DNA from: Pseudomonas solani
GTDB taxonomy: Bacteria; Pseudomonadota; Gammaproteobacteria; Pseudomonadales; Pseudomonadaceae
Reading direction: 5' to 3'
DNA length: 64,000 nucleotides
Assembly (NCBI RefSeq): GCF_026072635.1
Contig: NZ_AP023081.1
Location: 2,564,501 to 2,628,500, forward strand
The stretch's first letter is position 1. Each line of letters starts with the position of its first letter. The notes beneath the pieces were generated by a model. The model was given only the letters and a program-made list of their open reading frames with translations, was not told the DNA's origin and did no database searches. Of the stretch, positions 48,581-57,286 are shown piece after piece. Both the position numbers and the translations under genes were made by a program.

Positions 48581-50860
48581 ATGCTCAATACGCTGCGCAA
48601 GATCGTCCAGGAAGTGAACGCCGCCAAGGATCTGAAGGCGGCGTTGGCGATCATCGTGCTGCGGGTCAAGGAAGCCATGGGCAGCCAGGTCTGCTCCGTC
48701 TACCTGCTGGACCCCGAGTCCAACCGGTTCGTGCTGATGGCCACCGAGGGCCTGAACAAGCGCTCCATCGGCAAGGTCAGCATGGCCCCCAACGAGGGCC
48801 TGGTCGGCCTGGTCGGCACCCGCGAGGAGCCGCTCAACCTCGAACACGCCGCCGACCACCCCCGCTATCGCTATTTCGCCGAAACCGGCGAGGAACGCTA
48901 CGCCTCCTTCCTCGGCGCACCGATCATCCACCACCGCCGGGTGATGGGCGTTCTGGTGGTGCAGCAGAAGGAGCGCCGCCAGTTCGACGAGGGCGAGGAA
49001 GCCTTCCTCGTCACCATGAGCGCCCAGCTCGCGGGCGTCATCGCCCATGCCGAGGCCACCGGTTCGATCCGTGGCCTGGGTCGCCAGGGCAAGGGCATCC
49101 AGGAAGCCAAGTTCGTCGGCGTGCCCGGTGCGCCGGGCGCTGCCGTGGGTACCGCCGTGGTGGTGCTGCCGCCGGCCGACCTGGAAGTGGTGCCCGACCG
49201 CGCCGTCGATGACATCGAGGCCGAGGTCGAGCGCTTCAAGCAGGCCCTGGAAGCGGTGCGCGAAGACATGCGCCGCCTGTCGAGCAAGCTGGCCAGCCAG
49301 CTGCGCCCCGAGGAGCGGGCGCTGTTCGACGTCTACCTGATGATGCTCGACGATGCCTCCATCGGCCTGGAAGTGAAGAAGGTCATCCGCTCCGGCCAGT
49401 GGGCCCAGGGTGCCCTGCGCCAGGTGGTGATGGAGCACGTCAAGCGCTTCGAACTGATGGACGACGCCTACCTGCGCGAGCGCGCCTCCGACGTCAAGGA
49501 CCTCGGTCGCCGCCTGCTCGCCTACCTGCAGGAAGAGCGCAAGCAGAACCTGGTGTACCAGGACAACACCATCCTGGTCAGTGAAGAACTGTCCCCGGCC
49601 ATGCTCGGCGAAGTGCCCGAAGGCAAGCTGGTGGGCCTGATTTCGGTACTCGGCTCCGGCAACTCCCACGTCGCCATCCTCGCTCGCGCCATGGGTGTGC
49701 CCACGGTCATGGGCGTGGTCGACCTGCCGTACTCGAAGGTCGACGGCATCGAGCTGATCGTCGACGGCTACCACGGTGAAGTCTTCACCAACCCCTCCGC
49801 CGAGCTGCGCAAGCAGTACAGCGAAGTGGTGGAGGAGGAGCGCCAGCTGGTCAAGGGCCTCGACGCCCTGCGCAGCCTGCCCTGCGAAACCCTGGACGGC
49901 CACCGCATGCCGCTGTGGGTCAACACCGGCCTGCTGGCCGACGTGACCCGTGCCCAGGAGCGCGGCGCCGAAGGTGTCGGCCTGTACCGCACCGAAGTGC
50001 CGTTCATGATCAACGAGCGCTTCCCCAGCGAAAAGGAGCAGCTCGCCATCTACCGCGAGCAGCTCGCCGCCTTCCATCCGCTGCCGGTGACCATGCGCAC
50101 CCTGGACATCGGTGGCGACAAGGCGCTGTCGTATTTCCCGATCAAGGAAAGCAACCCCTTCCTCGGCTGGCGCGGCATCCGCGTCACCCTCGACCACCCG
50201 GAAATCTTCCTGGTGCAGGTGCGCGCCATGCTCAAGGCCAGCGAAGGCCTGAACAACCTGCGCATCCTCCTGCCGATGATTTCCGGCGTGCAGGAGCTGG
50301 AAGAATCCCTGCACTTGATCCACCGCGCCTGGGGCGAGGTGCGTGACGAGGGCGTCGACATCCCCATGCCCCCGGTGGGCGTGATGATCGAGATCCCCGC
50401 GGCCGTGTACCAGACCCGCGAGCTGGCGCGCCAGGTGGACTTCCTCTCGGTGGGCTCCAACGACCTGACCCAATACCTGCTGGCGGTGGACCGCAACAAC
50501 CCGCGCGTCGCCGACCTCTACGACTACCTGCACCCGGCGGTGCTGCAAGCGCTGGTCAAGGTGGTCAACGATGCCCACACCGAAGGCAAGCCGGTGAGCA
50601 TCTGCGGCGAGATGGCCGGTGATCCCGCCGCTGCCGTCCTGCTGCTGGCCATGGGCTTCGACAGCCTGTCGATGAACGCCACCAACCTGCCCAAGGTGAA
50701 GTGGCTGCTGCGCCAGGTCAGCATCAGCAAGGCGCGCGAGCTGCTGGAGCAGCTGATGGGCATCGACAACCCGCAGGTTATCCACAGCTCCCTGCACCTG
50801 GCCCTGCGCAACCTGGGCCTGGGCCGCGTGATCAACCCGGCCGCCACCATCCAGGCCTGA
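48581..50860 (+). CDS. ptsP: PTS-Ntr enzyme I (phosphoenolpyruvate phosphotransferase)
   Basis: The 759-residue protein has an N-terminal GAF sensor domain (about 15-155) and an enzyme I module. The phosphorylated His is His363 in LGSGNSHVAILARAMGVPTVMG. The C-terminal PEP-binding barrel carries LYRTEVPFM, TLDIGGDKALSYFP, GWRGIR and SICGEMAGDP. It passes phosphate from PEP to NPr and PtsN, linking nitrogen status to metabolism and stress. Full length, in the usual place after rppH. Confidence 0.97.
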   Translation: MLNTLRKIVQEVNAAKDLKAALAIIVLRVKEAMGSQVCSVYLLDPESNRFVLMATEGLNKRSIGKVSMAPNEGLVGLVGTREEPLNLEHAADHPRYRYFAETGEERYASFLGAPIIHHRRVMGVLVVQQKERRQFDEGEEAFLVTMSAQLAGVIAHAEATGSIRGLGRQGKGIQEAKFVGVPGAPGAAVGTAVVVLPPADLEVVPDRAVDDIEAEVERFKQALEAVREDMRRLSSKLASQLRPEERALFDVYLMMLDDASIGLEVKKVIRSGQWAQGALRQVVMEHVKRFELMDDAYLRERASDVKDLGRRLLAYLQEERKQNLVYQDNTILVSEELSPAMLGEVPEGKLVGLISVLGSGNSHVAILARAMGVPTVMGVVDLPYSKVDGIELIVDGYHGEVFTNPSAELRKQYSEVVEEERQLVKGLDALRSLPCETLDGHRMPLWVNTGLLADVTRAQERGAEGVGLYRTEVPFMINERFPSEKEQLAIYREQLAAFHPLPVTMRTLDIGGDKALSYFPIKESNPFLGWRGIRVTLDHPEIFLVQVRAMLKASEGLNNLRILLPMISGVQELEESLHLIHRAWGEVRDEGVDIPMPPVGVMIEIPAAVYQTRELARQVDFLSVGSNDLTQYLLAVDRNNPRVADLYDYLHPAVLQALVKVVNDAHTEGKPVSICGEMAGDPAAAVLLLAMGFDSLSMNATNLPKVKWLLRQVSISKARELLEQLMGIDNPQVIHSSLHLALRNLGLGRVINPAATIQA

Positions 50861-50862
50861 GC

Positions 50863-50976
50863 CCCGCTTCCGGGGCTTGGCCACGCTGCATCTCGTTTTC
50901 CTTCCCATGGCAGCACCCGCGATCAACCCGCGCGGGTGCCCTGCTGCGCCGTGGGCATCCCCGGCGCACGGCAGGG
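50863..50976. terminator. Cluster of hairpins between ptsP and the NRDE gene
   Basis: Between the convergent genes lie three stem-loops: GCCCCG/CGGGGC right after the ptsP stop, a 9-bp stem GCACCCGCG (50913-50921) with 50931-50939, and an imperfect long hairpin at about 50939-50976 (CCCTGC...GCAGGG). None has a clear T-run. They probably end transcription from both sides. Confidence 0.45.
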
Positions 50977-50983
50977 TTCTGCC

Positions 50984-51730
50984 CTAGAGGACCATCTCCA
51001 CCTGCCCCAGCTGCTCACCGTGGGGGCCGTAGCTGCGCTCCACCAGTTCGCGGCGGCCGTCGGCATGGACGATCAGCGCCGTGCTGGCGCGGGTGCCGTA
51101 GGTGCGGGTGGCGATGAACACCGGGGACAGCATGCGCTCGGTGTTCAGGCCCACGCCGGTATCGGGGAGGATCGCGTCCGGCGCCGCCTCGGGGTCGTGC
51201 ATCAGGTTGAGCAGGGTGTCGGTGGTGACGCCTTCCAGGCACTCCGCCAGGGCCGCCTTGGCCCGCTCGACCTTCGGCCAGGGCGTGTCGAGGTCGGCGT
51301 TGGACAGCCCGTAGATGCCGGCGGCCAGCGTTCTCGGCCCGCCGCTGCGGGGGTTGAGGAAGCACAGCTCGCGGCTGTCGCCCACCAGCAGGTTGAAGCC
51401 GGCGTAGTCGGCGGCGCGGCGCTGGGCGTCGGCGAGGAACTCGGCCGGGCCCATGGTGCCGTTGAGGAACTGCACGCACAGCTCGCCACGGGAGCGCCCC
51501 ACCGGGGGCAGCCGCGGGTCGCGGATATTGGTCAGGGCGGCGAAGCGGCCGTCGGGGCCGATGCCCAGCCAGGTGCCGCCGGCTTCGAGGTCGCGGCCGG
51601 CGTAGAGGCCGGGGGCGTCTGGCCAGTGGGCCAGGGGCTGGGTGGGGCGGGCGTAGAACTCGTCACGGTTGGCAGCCAGTACCAGCGGGACTTCCTGTCC
51701 GGGTTGCCAGGCGAATGCGATGAGGCACAT
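50984..51730 (-). CDS. NRDE/TANGO2-family protein
   Basis: The 248-residue product begins MCLIAFAWQPG and has the name-giving NRDE at 21-24 (VLAANRDEFYARPTQPL), then GGTWLGIGPDGRFAALTNIRDP. An N-terminal Cys after Met resembles an Ntn-hydrolase nucleophile, though no activity is proven. Eukaryotic TANGO2 is linked to heme and lipid handling. The ATG at 51730 has AAGGAG about ten bases upstream and is preferred over an extension to 51787. Confidence 0.87.
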   Translation of the reverse strand: MCLIAFAWQPGQEVPLVLAANRDEFYARPTQPLAHWPDAPGLYAGRDLEAGGTWLGIGPDGRFAALTNIRDPRLPPVGRSRGELCVQFLNGTMGPAEFLADAQRRAADYAGFNLLVGDSRELCFLNPRSGGPRTLAAGIYGLSNADLDTPWPKVERAKAALAECLEGVTTDTLLNLMHDPEAAPDAILPDTGVGLNTERMLSPVFIATRTYGTRASTALIVHADGRRELVERSYGPHGEQLGQVEMVL

Positions 51731-51848
51731 CTGGAGTCGTCTCCTTTTTGTTGTCGCGAGTCTAGCAGCCGCTCGGCGGCTCGCCATCGAGTCGTTGGAG
51801 CCTCGGGCGGGCTTCCGTTAACATGCCGCTTTGTTTTCGGGGGTGTCG

Positions 51849-52631
51849 ATGGAATTCCTGCTCTACCTGGTACTCGGCGCCTGCGCCGGCGTGCTCGCCG
51901 GTCTGTTCGGTGTGGGTGGCGGCATGATCATCGTGCCGGTGCTGGTTTTCAGTTTCACTGCCCAGGGATTCGACCCCAGCATCCTGACCCACCTCGCCGT
52001 CGGTACCTCCCTGGCGACCATCATCTTCACCTCGATCAACGCCGTGCGCGAGCACCATCGCAAGGGTGCGGTGCGTTGGCACATCTTCGCCTGGATGACC
52101 CTCGGCATCCTCCTCGGCGCGGCGCTGGGTTCGCTGACCGCCAAGGCGATCCAGGGCCCCATGCTGCAGAAGATCATCGGCTGCTTCGCCATCTTCGTTT
52201 CCCTGCAGATGGCCCTGGACCTCAAGCCCAAGGCCAGCCGTGACGTGCCCGGCAAGCCGGGGCTGACCGTCGCCGGCGCCTTCATCGGCTGGGCCTCGGC
52301 GATCTTCGGCATCGGCGGTGGTTCGCTGACCGTGCCCTTCCTCACCTGGCGCAGCGTGCCCATGCAGCAGGCGGTGGCCACGTCCTCCGCCTGCGGGCTG
52401 CCCATCGCCCTGGCCAGCGCCCTGTCGTTCATGGTGCTGGGCTGGAACGAGCCGCACCTGCCGCAGTGGAGCTTCGGTTTCGTCTATCTGCCCGCGCTGG
52501 CCGGCATCGCGCTGACCAGCATGTTCTTCGCCCGCTTCGGCGCCCGCCTGGCCCACCGCCTGTCGCCGCGTCTGCTCAAGCGCCTGTTCGCCCTGCTGCT
52601 GTTCTCGGTCGGGCTGAGTTTTCTGATCTAA
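51849..52631 (+). CDS. TSUP-family transporter (TauE/SafE)
   Basis: The 260-residue membrane protein has two repeats of the TSUP family: GACAGVLAGLFGVGGGMIIVPVL at the N-terminus and IGWASAIFGIGGGSLTVPFL in the middle, about eight helices in all. It probably exports or imports a sulfur-containing or small organic anion. The start at ATG 51849 follows a GGGGGTG stretch. lgt begins 9 nt after its stop, so it heads the lgt-thyA operon. Confidence 0.87.
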   Translation: MEFLLYLVLGACAGVLAGLFGVGGGMIIVPVLVFSFTAQGFDPSILTHLAVGTSLATIIFTSINAVREHHRKGAVRWHIFAWMTLGILLGAALGSLTAKAIQGPMLQKIIGCFAIFVSLQMALDLKPKASRDVPGKPGLTVAGAFIGWASAIFGIGGGSLTVPFLTWRSVPMQQAVATSSACGLPIALASALSFMVLGWNEPHLPQWSFGFVYLPALAGIALTSMFFARFGARLAHRLSPRLLKRLFALLLFSVGLSFLI

Positions 52632-52640
52632 GGAGTCGTG

Positions 52641-53441
52641 ATGCTGGCTTATCCCCAGATCGATCCGGTGGCCCTGAGCCTCGGACCCCTGAAAATCCAC
52701 TGGTACGGCCTGATGTACCTGATCGGCATCGGCGGTGCCTGGTGGCTGGCCTCGCGCCGCCTCAAGGCCTTCGACCCGACCTGGAGCCGCGAGAAGCTTT
52801 CCGATCTGGTGTTCTGGGTCGCCCTGGGCGTGATCGCCGGTGGCCGCCTCGGCTACGTGCTGTTCTATGACCTGTCGGCCTACCTCGCCAACCCGCTGCT
52901 GATCCTCGAAGTGTGGAAGGGCGGCATGTCGTTCCACGGCGGCCTGATCGGCGTGATGCTGGCGACCCTGTGGTTCGGCCGGCGCAACGGCAAGAGCTTC
53001 TTCCAACTGATGGACTTCATCGCCCCGCTGGTGCCCATCGGCCTGGGCGCCGGGCGCATCGGCAACTTCATCAACTCCGAGCTCTGGGGCAAGGTCACCG
53101 ACGTGCCCTGGGCGATGATCTTCCCCAATGGCGGCCCGCTGCCGCGTCACCCGTCGCAGCTGTACCAGTTCGCCCTCGAAGGCGTGGCGCTGTTCGCCAT
53201 CCTCTGGTTCTACTCGCGCAAGCCGCGCCCGACCATGGCCGTGTCCGGCATGTTCGCGCTGTGCTACGGCATCTTCCGCTTCATCGTCGAGTTCGTCCGC
53301 GTGCCGGACGCCCAGCTCGGCTACCTCGCCTTCGGCTGGCTGACCATGGGCCAGGTGCTCTGCGTGCCGATGATCCTCGGCGGCCTCGGCCTGATCGTCT
53401 GGGCCTACCGTCGCCAGCCCGTCCAAGGAGTCGCCTCGTGA
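52641..53441 (+). CDS. lgt: Prolipoprotein diacylglyceryl transferase
   Basis: The 266-residue inner-membrane enzyme moves diacylglyceryl from phosphatidylglycerol to the lipobox cysteine of prolipoproteins. Conserved elements are IHWYGLMYLIG, GGMSFHGGLIGV (His99) and the Lgt signature GAGRIGNFINSELWG, followed by RHPSQLYQ. A GTG immediately before the ATG (52638) is an alternative start; AGGAG at 52631-52635 serves either. It overlaps thyA by 4 nt, the common Pseudomonas pairing. Confidence 0.97.
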   Translation: MLAYPQIDPVALSLGPLKIHWYGLMYLIGIGGAWWLASRRLKAFDPTWSREKLSDLVFWVALGVIAGGRLGYVLFYDLSAYLANPLLILEVWKGGMSFHGGLIGVMLATLWFGRRNGKSFFQLMDFIAPLVPIGLGAGRIGNFINSELWGKVTDVPWAMIFPNGGPLPRHPSQLYQFALEGVALFAILWFYSRKPRPTMAVSGMFALCYGIFRFIVEFVRVPDAQLGYLAFGWLTMGQVLCVPMILGGLGLIVWAYRRQPVQGVAS

Positions 53442-54232
53442 AACAGTACCTCGACCTGATGCGCCTGGTGCGCGAGACCGGCACCTTCAAAAGCGACCGC
53501 ACCGGCACCGGCACCTACAGCGTGTTCGGCCACCAGATGCGCTTCAACCTGGCCGATGGTTTCCCCCTGGTGACCACCAAGAAGTGCCACCTGAAGTCCA
53601 TCGTTCACGAGCTGCTGTGGTTCCTCCAGGGCGACACCAACATCCGTTACCTGAAGGAAAACGGCGTCTCCATCTGGGACGAATGGGCCGACGAGAACGG
53701 CGACCTGGGCCCGGTCTACGGCTACCAGTGGCGCAGCTGGCCGGCGCCCAATGGCGAGTCGATCGACCAGATCGGCAAGCTGATCGAGATGATCCGCAAG
53801 AACCCGGACTCGCGCCGCCTGATCGTCTCCGCCTGGAATCCGGCCCTGGTGGATCAGATGGCCCTGCCGCCCTGCCACGCGCTGTTCCAGTTCTACGTGG
53901 CCGACGGCAAGCTCAGCTGCCAGCTGTACCAGCGTTCGGCGGACATCTTCCTCGGCGTGCCCTTCAACATCGCCAGCTACGCCCTGCTGACGCTGATGGT
54001 GGCGCAGGTCTGCGGCCTGGAGCCCGGCGACTTCGTCTGGACCGGCGGCGACTGCCATCTCTATGCCAACCACATCGAGCAGACCGACCTGCAGCTCACC
54101 CGCGAGCCGCTGCCCCTGCCGACCATGAAGCTCAACCCCGAGGTGAAGGACCTGCTGGCCTTCAAGTTCGAGGACTTCGAGCTGGTGGGCTACCTGTCGC
54201 ACCCGCACATCAAGGCGCCGGTCGCGGTCTGA
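53438..54232 (+). CDS. thyA: Thymidylate synthase
   Basis: The 264-residue enzyme makes dTMP from dUMP and methylene-tetrahydrofolate. The catalytic cysteine is Cys146 in LPPCHALFQFYV, the same number as in E. coli. RTGTGT (22-27), HELLWFLQGDTNI and QRSADIFLGVPFNI are also visible. It starts at a GTG overlapping the lgt stop, with AAGGAG seven bases upstream. folA, which recycles the dihydrofolate produced, lies 4.4 kb downstream. Confidence 0.97.
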   Translation: MKQYLDLMRLVRETGTFKSDRTGTGTYSVFGHQMRFNLADGFPLVTTKKCHLKSIVHELLWFLQGDTNIRYLKENGVSIWDEWADENGDLGPVYGYQWRSWPAPNGESIDQIGKLIEMIRKNPDSRRLIVSAWNPALVDQMALPPCHALFQFYVADGKLSCQLYQRSADIFLGVPFNIASYALLTLMVAQVCGLEPGDFVWTGGDCHLYANHIEQTDLQLTREPLPLPTMKLNPEVKDLLAFKFEDFELVGYLSHPHIKAPVAV

Positions 54233-54243
54233 CCCGCTCGGGT

Positions 54244-54400
54244 TCCCACAGGCGCGCCCCCAGGACCCATCTGTGGGCGCCCGCCGGGTGGGAGCGAGTT
54301 CATCCGCGAAATAGCTACTCCGATCCCCGGGCTGAAGCCCGGGCTACGCGCTGCGTGGCGACCGCTTTCGTAGGATGGGTAGGGCTACGCGAAACCCATC
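54244..54400. repeat. Palindromic repeats after thyA
   Basis: After a CCCACA/TGTGGG inverted repeat (54245-54276) come a GTGGGAGCGAGTTCATCCGCG unit at 54288-54308, a GGGCTGAAGCCCGGGCTACG unit near 54330 and a GTAGGATGGGTAGGGCTACG unit with GCGAAACCCATCACG at 54370-54400. The same families recur at 4.6-4.9, 10.5 and 23.5 kb. They fill the gap between convergent genes. Confidence 0.55.
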
Positions 54401-54439
54401 ACGCGGAGCCTCAGGCATTCTTCGCCGTGCCTGCCCAAA

Positions 54440-55807
54440 TCACCCCAACTCCGCCGCCAGCGCCTTCACCTGCTCCTGCCGCTCCGCCTGTTCCAGCTCC
54501 GCGCCGGGGTTGAGCGACGACCATTCCGGGTGCGCCCGCGCCTTGCCTAATGCCGGGGGCAACTTGCCCTGGCGCCATTGCTTCTCCTCCGGCGCCGTCA
54601 TGCGGATGGCGTCGACGGCGGCGTGCCCGCGTGCGTCCAGGGCTTGCAGCAGCTGGCGCTGGCGCAGGGCGAGCAGGCGCAGGATGGCGTCGTCCACGGT
54701 CAGCTCGCGCTGGCCACGGATCTTGCCCAGCAGGCGTTCGCCGTAGTGGCCGACGGTCTGCCAGGCGCCGCCGGCGATGGCGCCCAGGGCTGCTGCGGCG
54801 CCCAGGGTCAGGCCGCCCACCAGCAGGTCGACGCCGGCACCGGCGGCGGCACCGGCCGCCATGCCGCTGCCCAGGCGCACGCCGAGCTGCTTGAGGGTTT
54901 CGGGGTTGAACAGGTCATCGCCCCAGCGCCCGTCCAGCAGCGGCAGGTCACCGGCGGCGGCATCCTCCGGGCGGAAGGCGTGCAGGCGCAGCAGGGCATC
55001 GACGCAGGCTTGCTCGCGGGCACGCACCTGTTGGCGCAGGGCCTCGGTGGCCCGGGCCAGGCTGGCCTCGTCGGCGGGTACGCTGCGGCGGCAGGCGGCG
55101 ACATCCAGCAGCAACTCGGCGATCAGGCGTGCTCCGGCCCGCTGGCGCAGGCCGCGCTGGGCCTCGTGTTCCTCGATCAGTCGTTGCAATTGCGCCCGCG
55201 CCCGTTCCAGCAGCAGGGCCAGGCTTTCATAGAGGCGGCGCTCGCCATCCAGGGGCGGGGCCACGCTGTCGAAACGCACCAGCGCGTGCAGGCCCAGGCG
55301 CGCCAGGGCTTCGCGCCACTCGGCTTCGCGGTGGTCGTTCACCGCGACGAAGTTCAGCACCGGCAGCAGCGGCCGGCCGCACATGGCTAGCACCGCCAGC
55401 TCGTCGCGGTACTTGGCCAGCACCGGCTCGCGGGCGTCGATCACATAGAGGCCGGCATCGGAGGCCAGCAACTGGCGCAGCACCTTGGCTTCCTGCTCGA
55501 AGCGCTGGCGCGCCTCGCTGCCGTCGAGGAAACGTGCCAGCCGCGCCGGGCCGTCCATGCGCTCGCCGGGGCGCTCCAGGCGTTCCAGGTAGTCGAGCAG
55601 GGCAATGGCGTCTTCCAGGCCGGGGGTGTCGTAGAGCTCCAGCAGCGGCTGGCCGTCCACCGACAGGCGCGCGCCCTCGACATGGCGGGTGGTGCTGGGG
55701 CGGTGGGACACCTCGCCGAAGCCGCGGTCGCGCAGCAGGGTGCGCAGCAGCGAGGTCTTGCCGACGTTGGTGTGGCCGACCACGGCCAGTTTCAGTGCAT
55801 CAGTCAT
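54440..55807 (-). CDS. GTPase with DUF3482 domain
   Basis: The 455-residue protein has an Era/TrmE-like GTPase domain at the N-terminus: P-loop GHTNVGKTS (11-19), switch region STTRHVEG and DTPGLED as G3. The canonical NKxD is not clear; VLNFVAVNDH may stand in for it. The C-terminal part (about 190-455) is DUF3482, mostly helical with a Gly/Ala-rich hydrophobic hairpin (GMAAGAAAGAGVDLLVGGLTLGAAAALGAIAGGAW) suited to membrane insertion. It overlaps the DUF2868 gene by 8 nt; the two probably form a membrane-associated pair. Function unknown. Confidence 0.85.
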   Translation of the reverse strand: MTDALKLAVVGHTNVGKTSLLRTLLRDRGFGEVSHRPSTTRHVEGARLSVDGQPLLELYDTPGLEDAIALLDYLERLERPGERMDGPARLARFLDGSEARQRFEQEAKVLRQLLASDAGLYVIDAREPVLAKYRDELAVLAMCGRPLLPVLNFVAVNDHREAEWREALARLGLHALVRFDSVAPPLDGERRLYESLALLLERARAQLQRLIEEHEAQRGLRQRAGARLIAELLLDVAACRRSVPADEASLARATEALRQQVRAREQACVDALLRLHAFRPEDAAAGDLPLLDGRWGDDLFNPETLKQLGVRLGSGMAAGAAAGAGVDLLVGGLTLGAAAALGAIAGGAWQTVGHYGERLLGKIRGQRELTVDDAILRLLALRQRQLLQALDARGHAAVDAIRMTAPEEKQWRQGKLPPALGKARAHPEWSSLNPGAELEQAERQEQVKALAAELG

Positions 55808-57188
55808 GGCCCTTCTCCAGCCAGGCGAGGGGCGAGCTGTCGGCATGCTCCAGCTCCAGACGCGACAGGGCCTGGTGCCATTCCCCCAGGCGCAGGCTGT
55901 CCAGCGCTGCACCCGGTGGGGCCGGCAGCAGCCAGACGCGCGTGGCGGCGGCACAGCGCGCCAGTTCGCCGATCAGTGCCAGGGTGCCGCGATCCGGCGA
56001 GCGGCGTGGGTCGCAGGCGATGGCCAGGCGTTGCGGCGGGAAGCGGGTGAGCTGCTCCAGCAGGCGCTGGCGTTGCTCGCGGCTGTCGAGGATGCCGGCG
56101 TCGCCCACGCCGCGCGGTAGGGCCGGCGGCCAGGGGCGGCTGTCGTCCAGCTCGATGGCCACCAGCAAGGCGCCACTGCCGCTGTCGGGGTGGGCGTGGG
56201 TAGCGTCGGTCAGCGCCAGGCCGGGGTCGGCGTCCAGCACGCCGAGGCGTTCGCTGGCCGGCTGCAGGCGTTCGCGCAGCAGGCCGTAGCCGGGCAGGGC
56301 GAGGTCCAGGTCGAGCCGTTCGCGGCCGCTGCGCCAGCGCCACAGGCACAGCAGCGTCAGTGCCAGGCGCGGCAGCAGGCCGTAGACCAGGCACACCCCC
56401 AGCAGCCAGCCGGACCAGGCCTGGCGCGCATCGGCGGCGGCCACCACGTCGCTGCTGGCGCGGATGGTGTCGGCGTCCGGCAGGGCGAAGCCGAGCAGGG
56501 CGGGCAGGGCGCCCAGGGCCTGGGTCAGGGCGACGAAGGTGTCGCTGCCGAGGATGGTGGTTTCCCAGACGAAGCCGTAGCGCCGGGTAGCCAGCAGCGC
56601 CAGCAGGCACAGCAGCGCGGTGCCCAGGCTGAGGCTCCAGAGCCCGTTGACCAGTGCGCCCAGGCCCCAGCGGGCCAGACGGCGACGTTGCAGCAGCACC
56701 AGCAGCGCCGGGCCCAGTTGCGCGGCGGCGGCATCCCGGGCGAGCTTGCTACTGAGCCACCACCAGAGGCGGCCGAGGACGCTGGCGTGGCCGCCGAAGG
56801 CCAGGCCCAGCAACCAGCCGAGGAGCATCAGCAGGTGCAGGCCGAGCAGGCTGCCCAGGGCCCAGAACACATTGACCGGGCGCTGGCCGTCACCCAGGGC
56901 GGCCACCGCCATGGCGCTGCCGGCGGCCAGGGCCACCAGCAACAATGCGGCGAAGGCCAGGCGCGCGCCCTGCAACCAGTGCAGCAGGGCGGCCAGCTGG
57001 CCGTCGCGTTCGGCGAGCCACAGGGCGCGGGTCTGGATGCGCTGGGCGAGGTCGCCACCGGCGGCATTGGCGCGGCGGTTGGCTTCGCCGTCTTCCAGCG
57101 GGCCGGCGTGTTCTTCGCGCAGACGCACGGCTTCGGTCAGCCAGAGGCGTTGCAGGGGAGTGAGGTTCGGCGGTGGGCTCTCGGTCAC
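55800..57188 (-). CDS. DUF2868-family membrane protein
   Basis: The 462-residue product starts with a soluble helical part (LTPLQRLWLTEAVRLREEHAG), has about four to five membrane segments between residues 75 and 290 (ARLAFAALLLVALAAGSAMAVAAL; LGLHLLMLLGWLLGLAFGG; GTALLCLLALLATRRYGFVWETTIL) and a cytosolic C-terminal domain. RYGFVWETTIL is typical of DUF2868. It precedes the DUF3482 GTPase gene with an 8-nt overlap, so coupled translation and a physical partnership are likely. Role unknown. Confidence 0.85.
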   Translation of the reverse strand: MTESPPPNLTPLQRLWLTEAVRLREEHAGPLEDGEANRRANAAGGDLAQRIQTRALWLAERDGQLAALLHWLQGARLAFAALLLVALAAGSAMAVAALGDGQRPVNVFWALGSLLGLHLLMLLGWLLGLAFGGHASVLGRLWWWLSSKLARDAAAAQLGPALLVLLQRRRLARWGLGALVNGLWSLSLGTALLCLLALLATRRYGFVWETTILGSDTFVALTQALGALPALLGFALPDADTIRASSDVVAAADARQAWSGWLLGVCLVYGLLPRLALTLLCLWRWRSGRERLDLDLALPGYGLLRERLQPASERLGVLDADPGLALTDATHAHPDSGSGALLVAIELDDSRPWPPALPRGVGDAGILDSREQRQRLLEQLTRFPPQRLAIACDPRRSPDRGTLALIGELARCAAATRVWLLPAPPGAALDSLRLGEWHQALSRLELEHADSSPLAWLEKGHD

Positions 57189-57286
57189 GCGGGTTCTCTT
57201 CCGGTGGGGCGAGGCAGAAGCATAACCGCTGAACGGCGGGAAGGTGGAACCCCGGCCACCTGGGCCGGGGTGTCGCGGCGTGCGGG

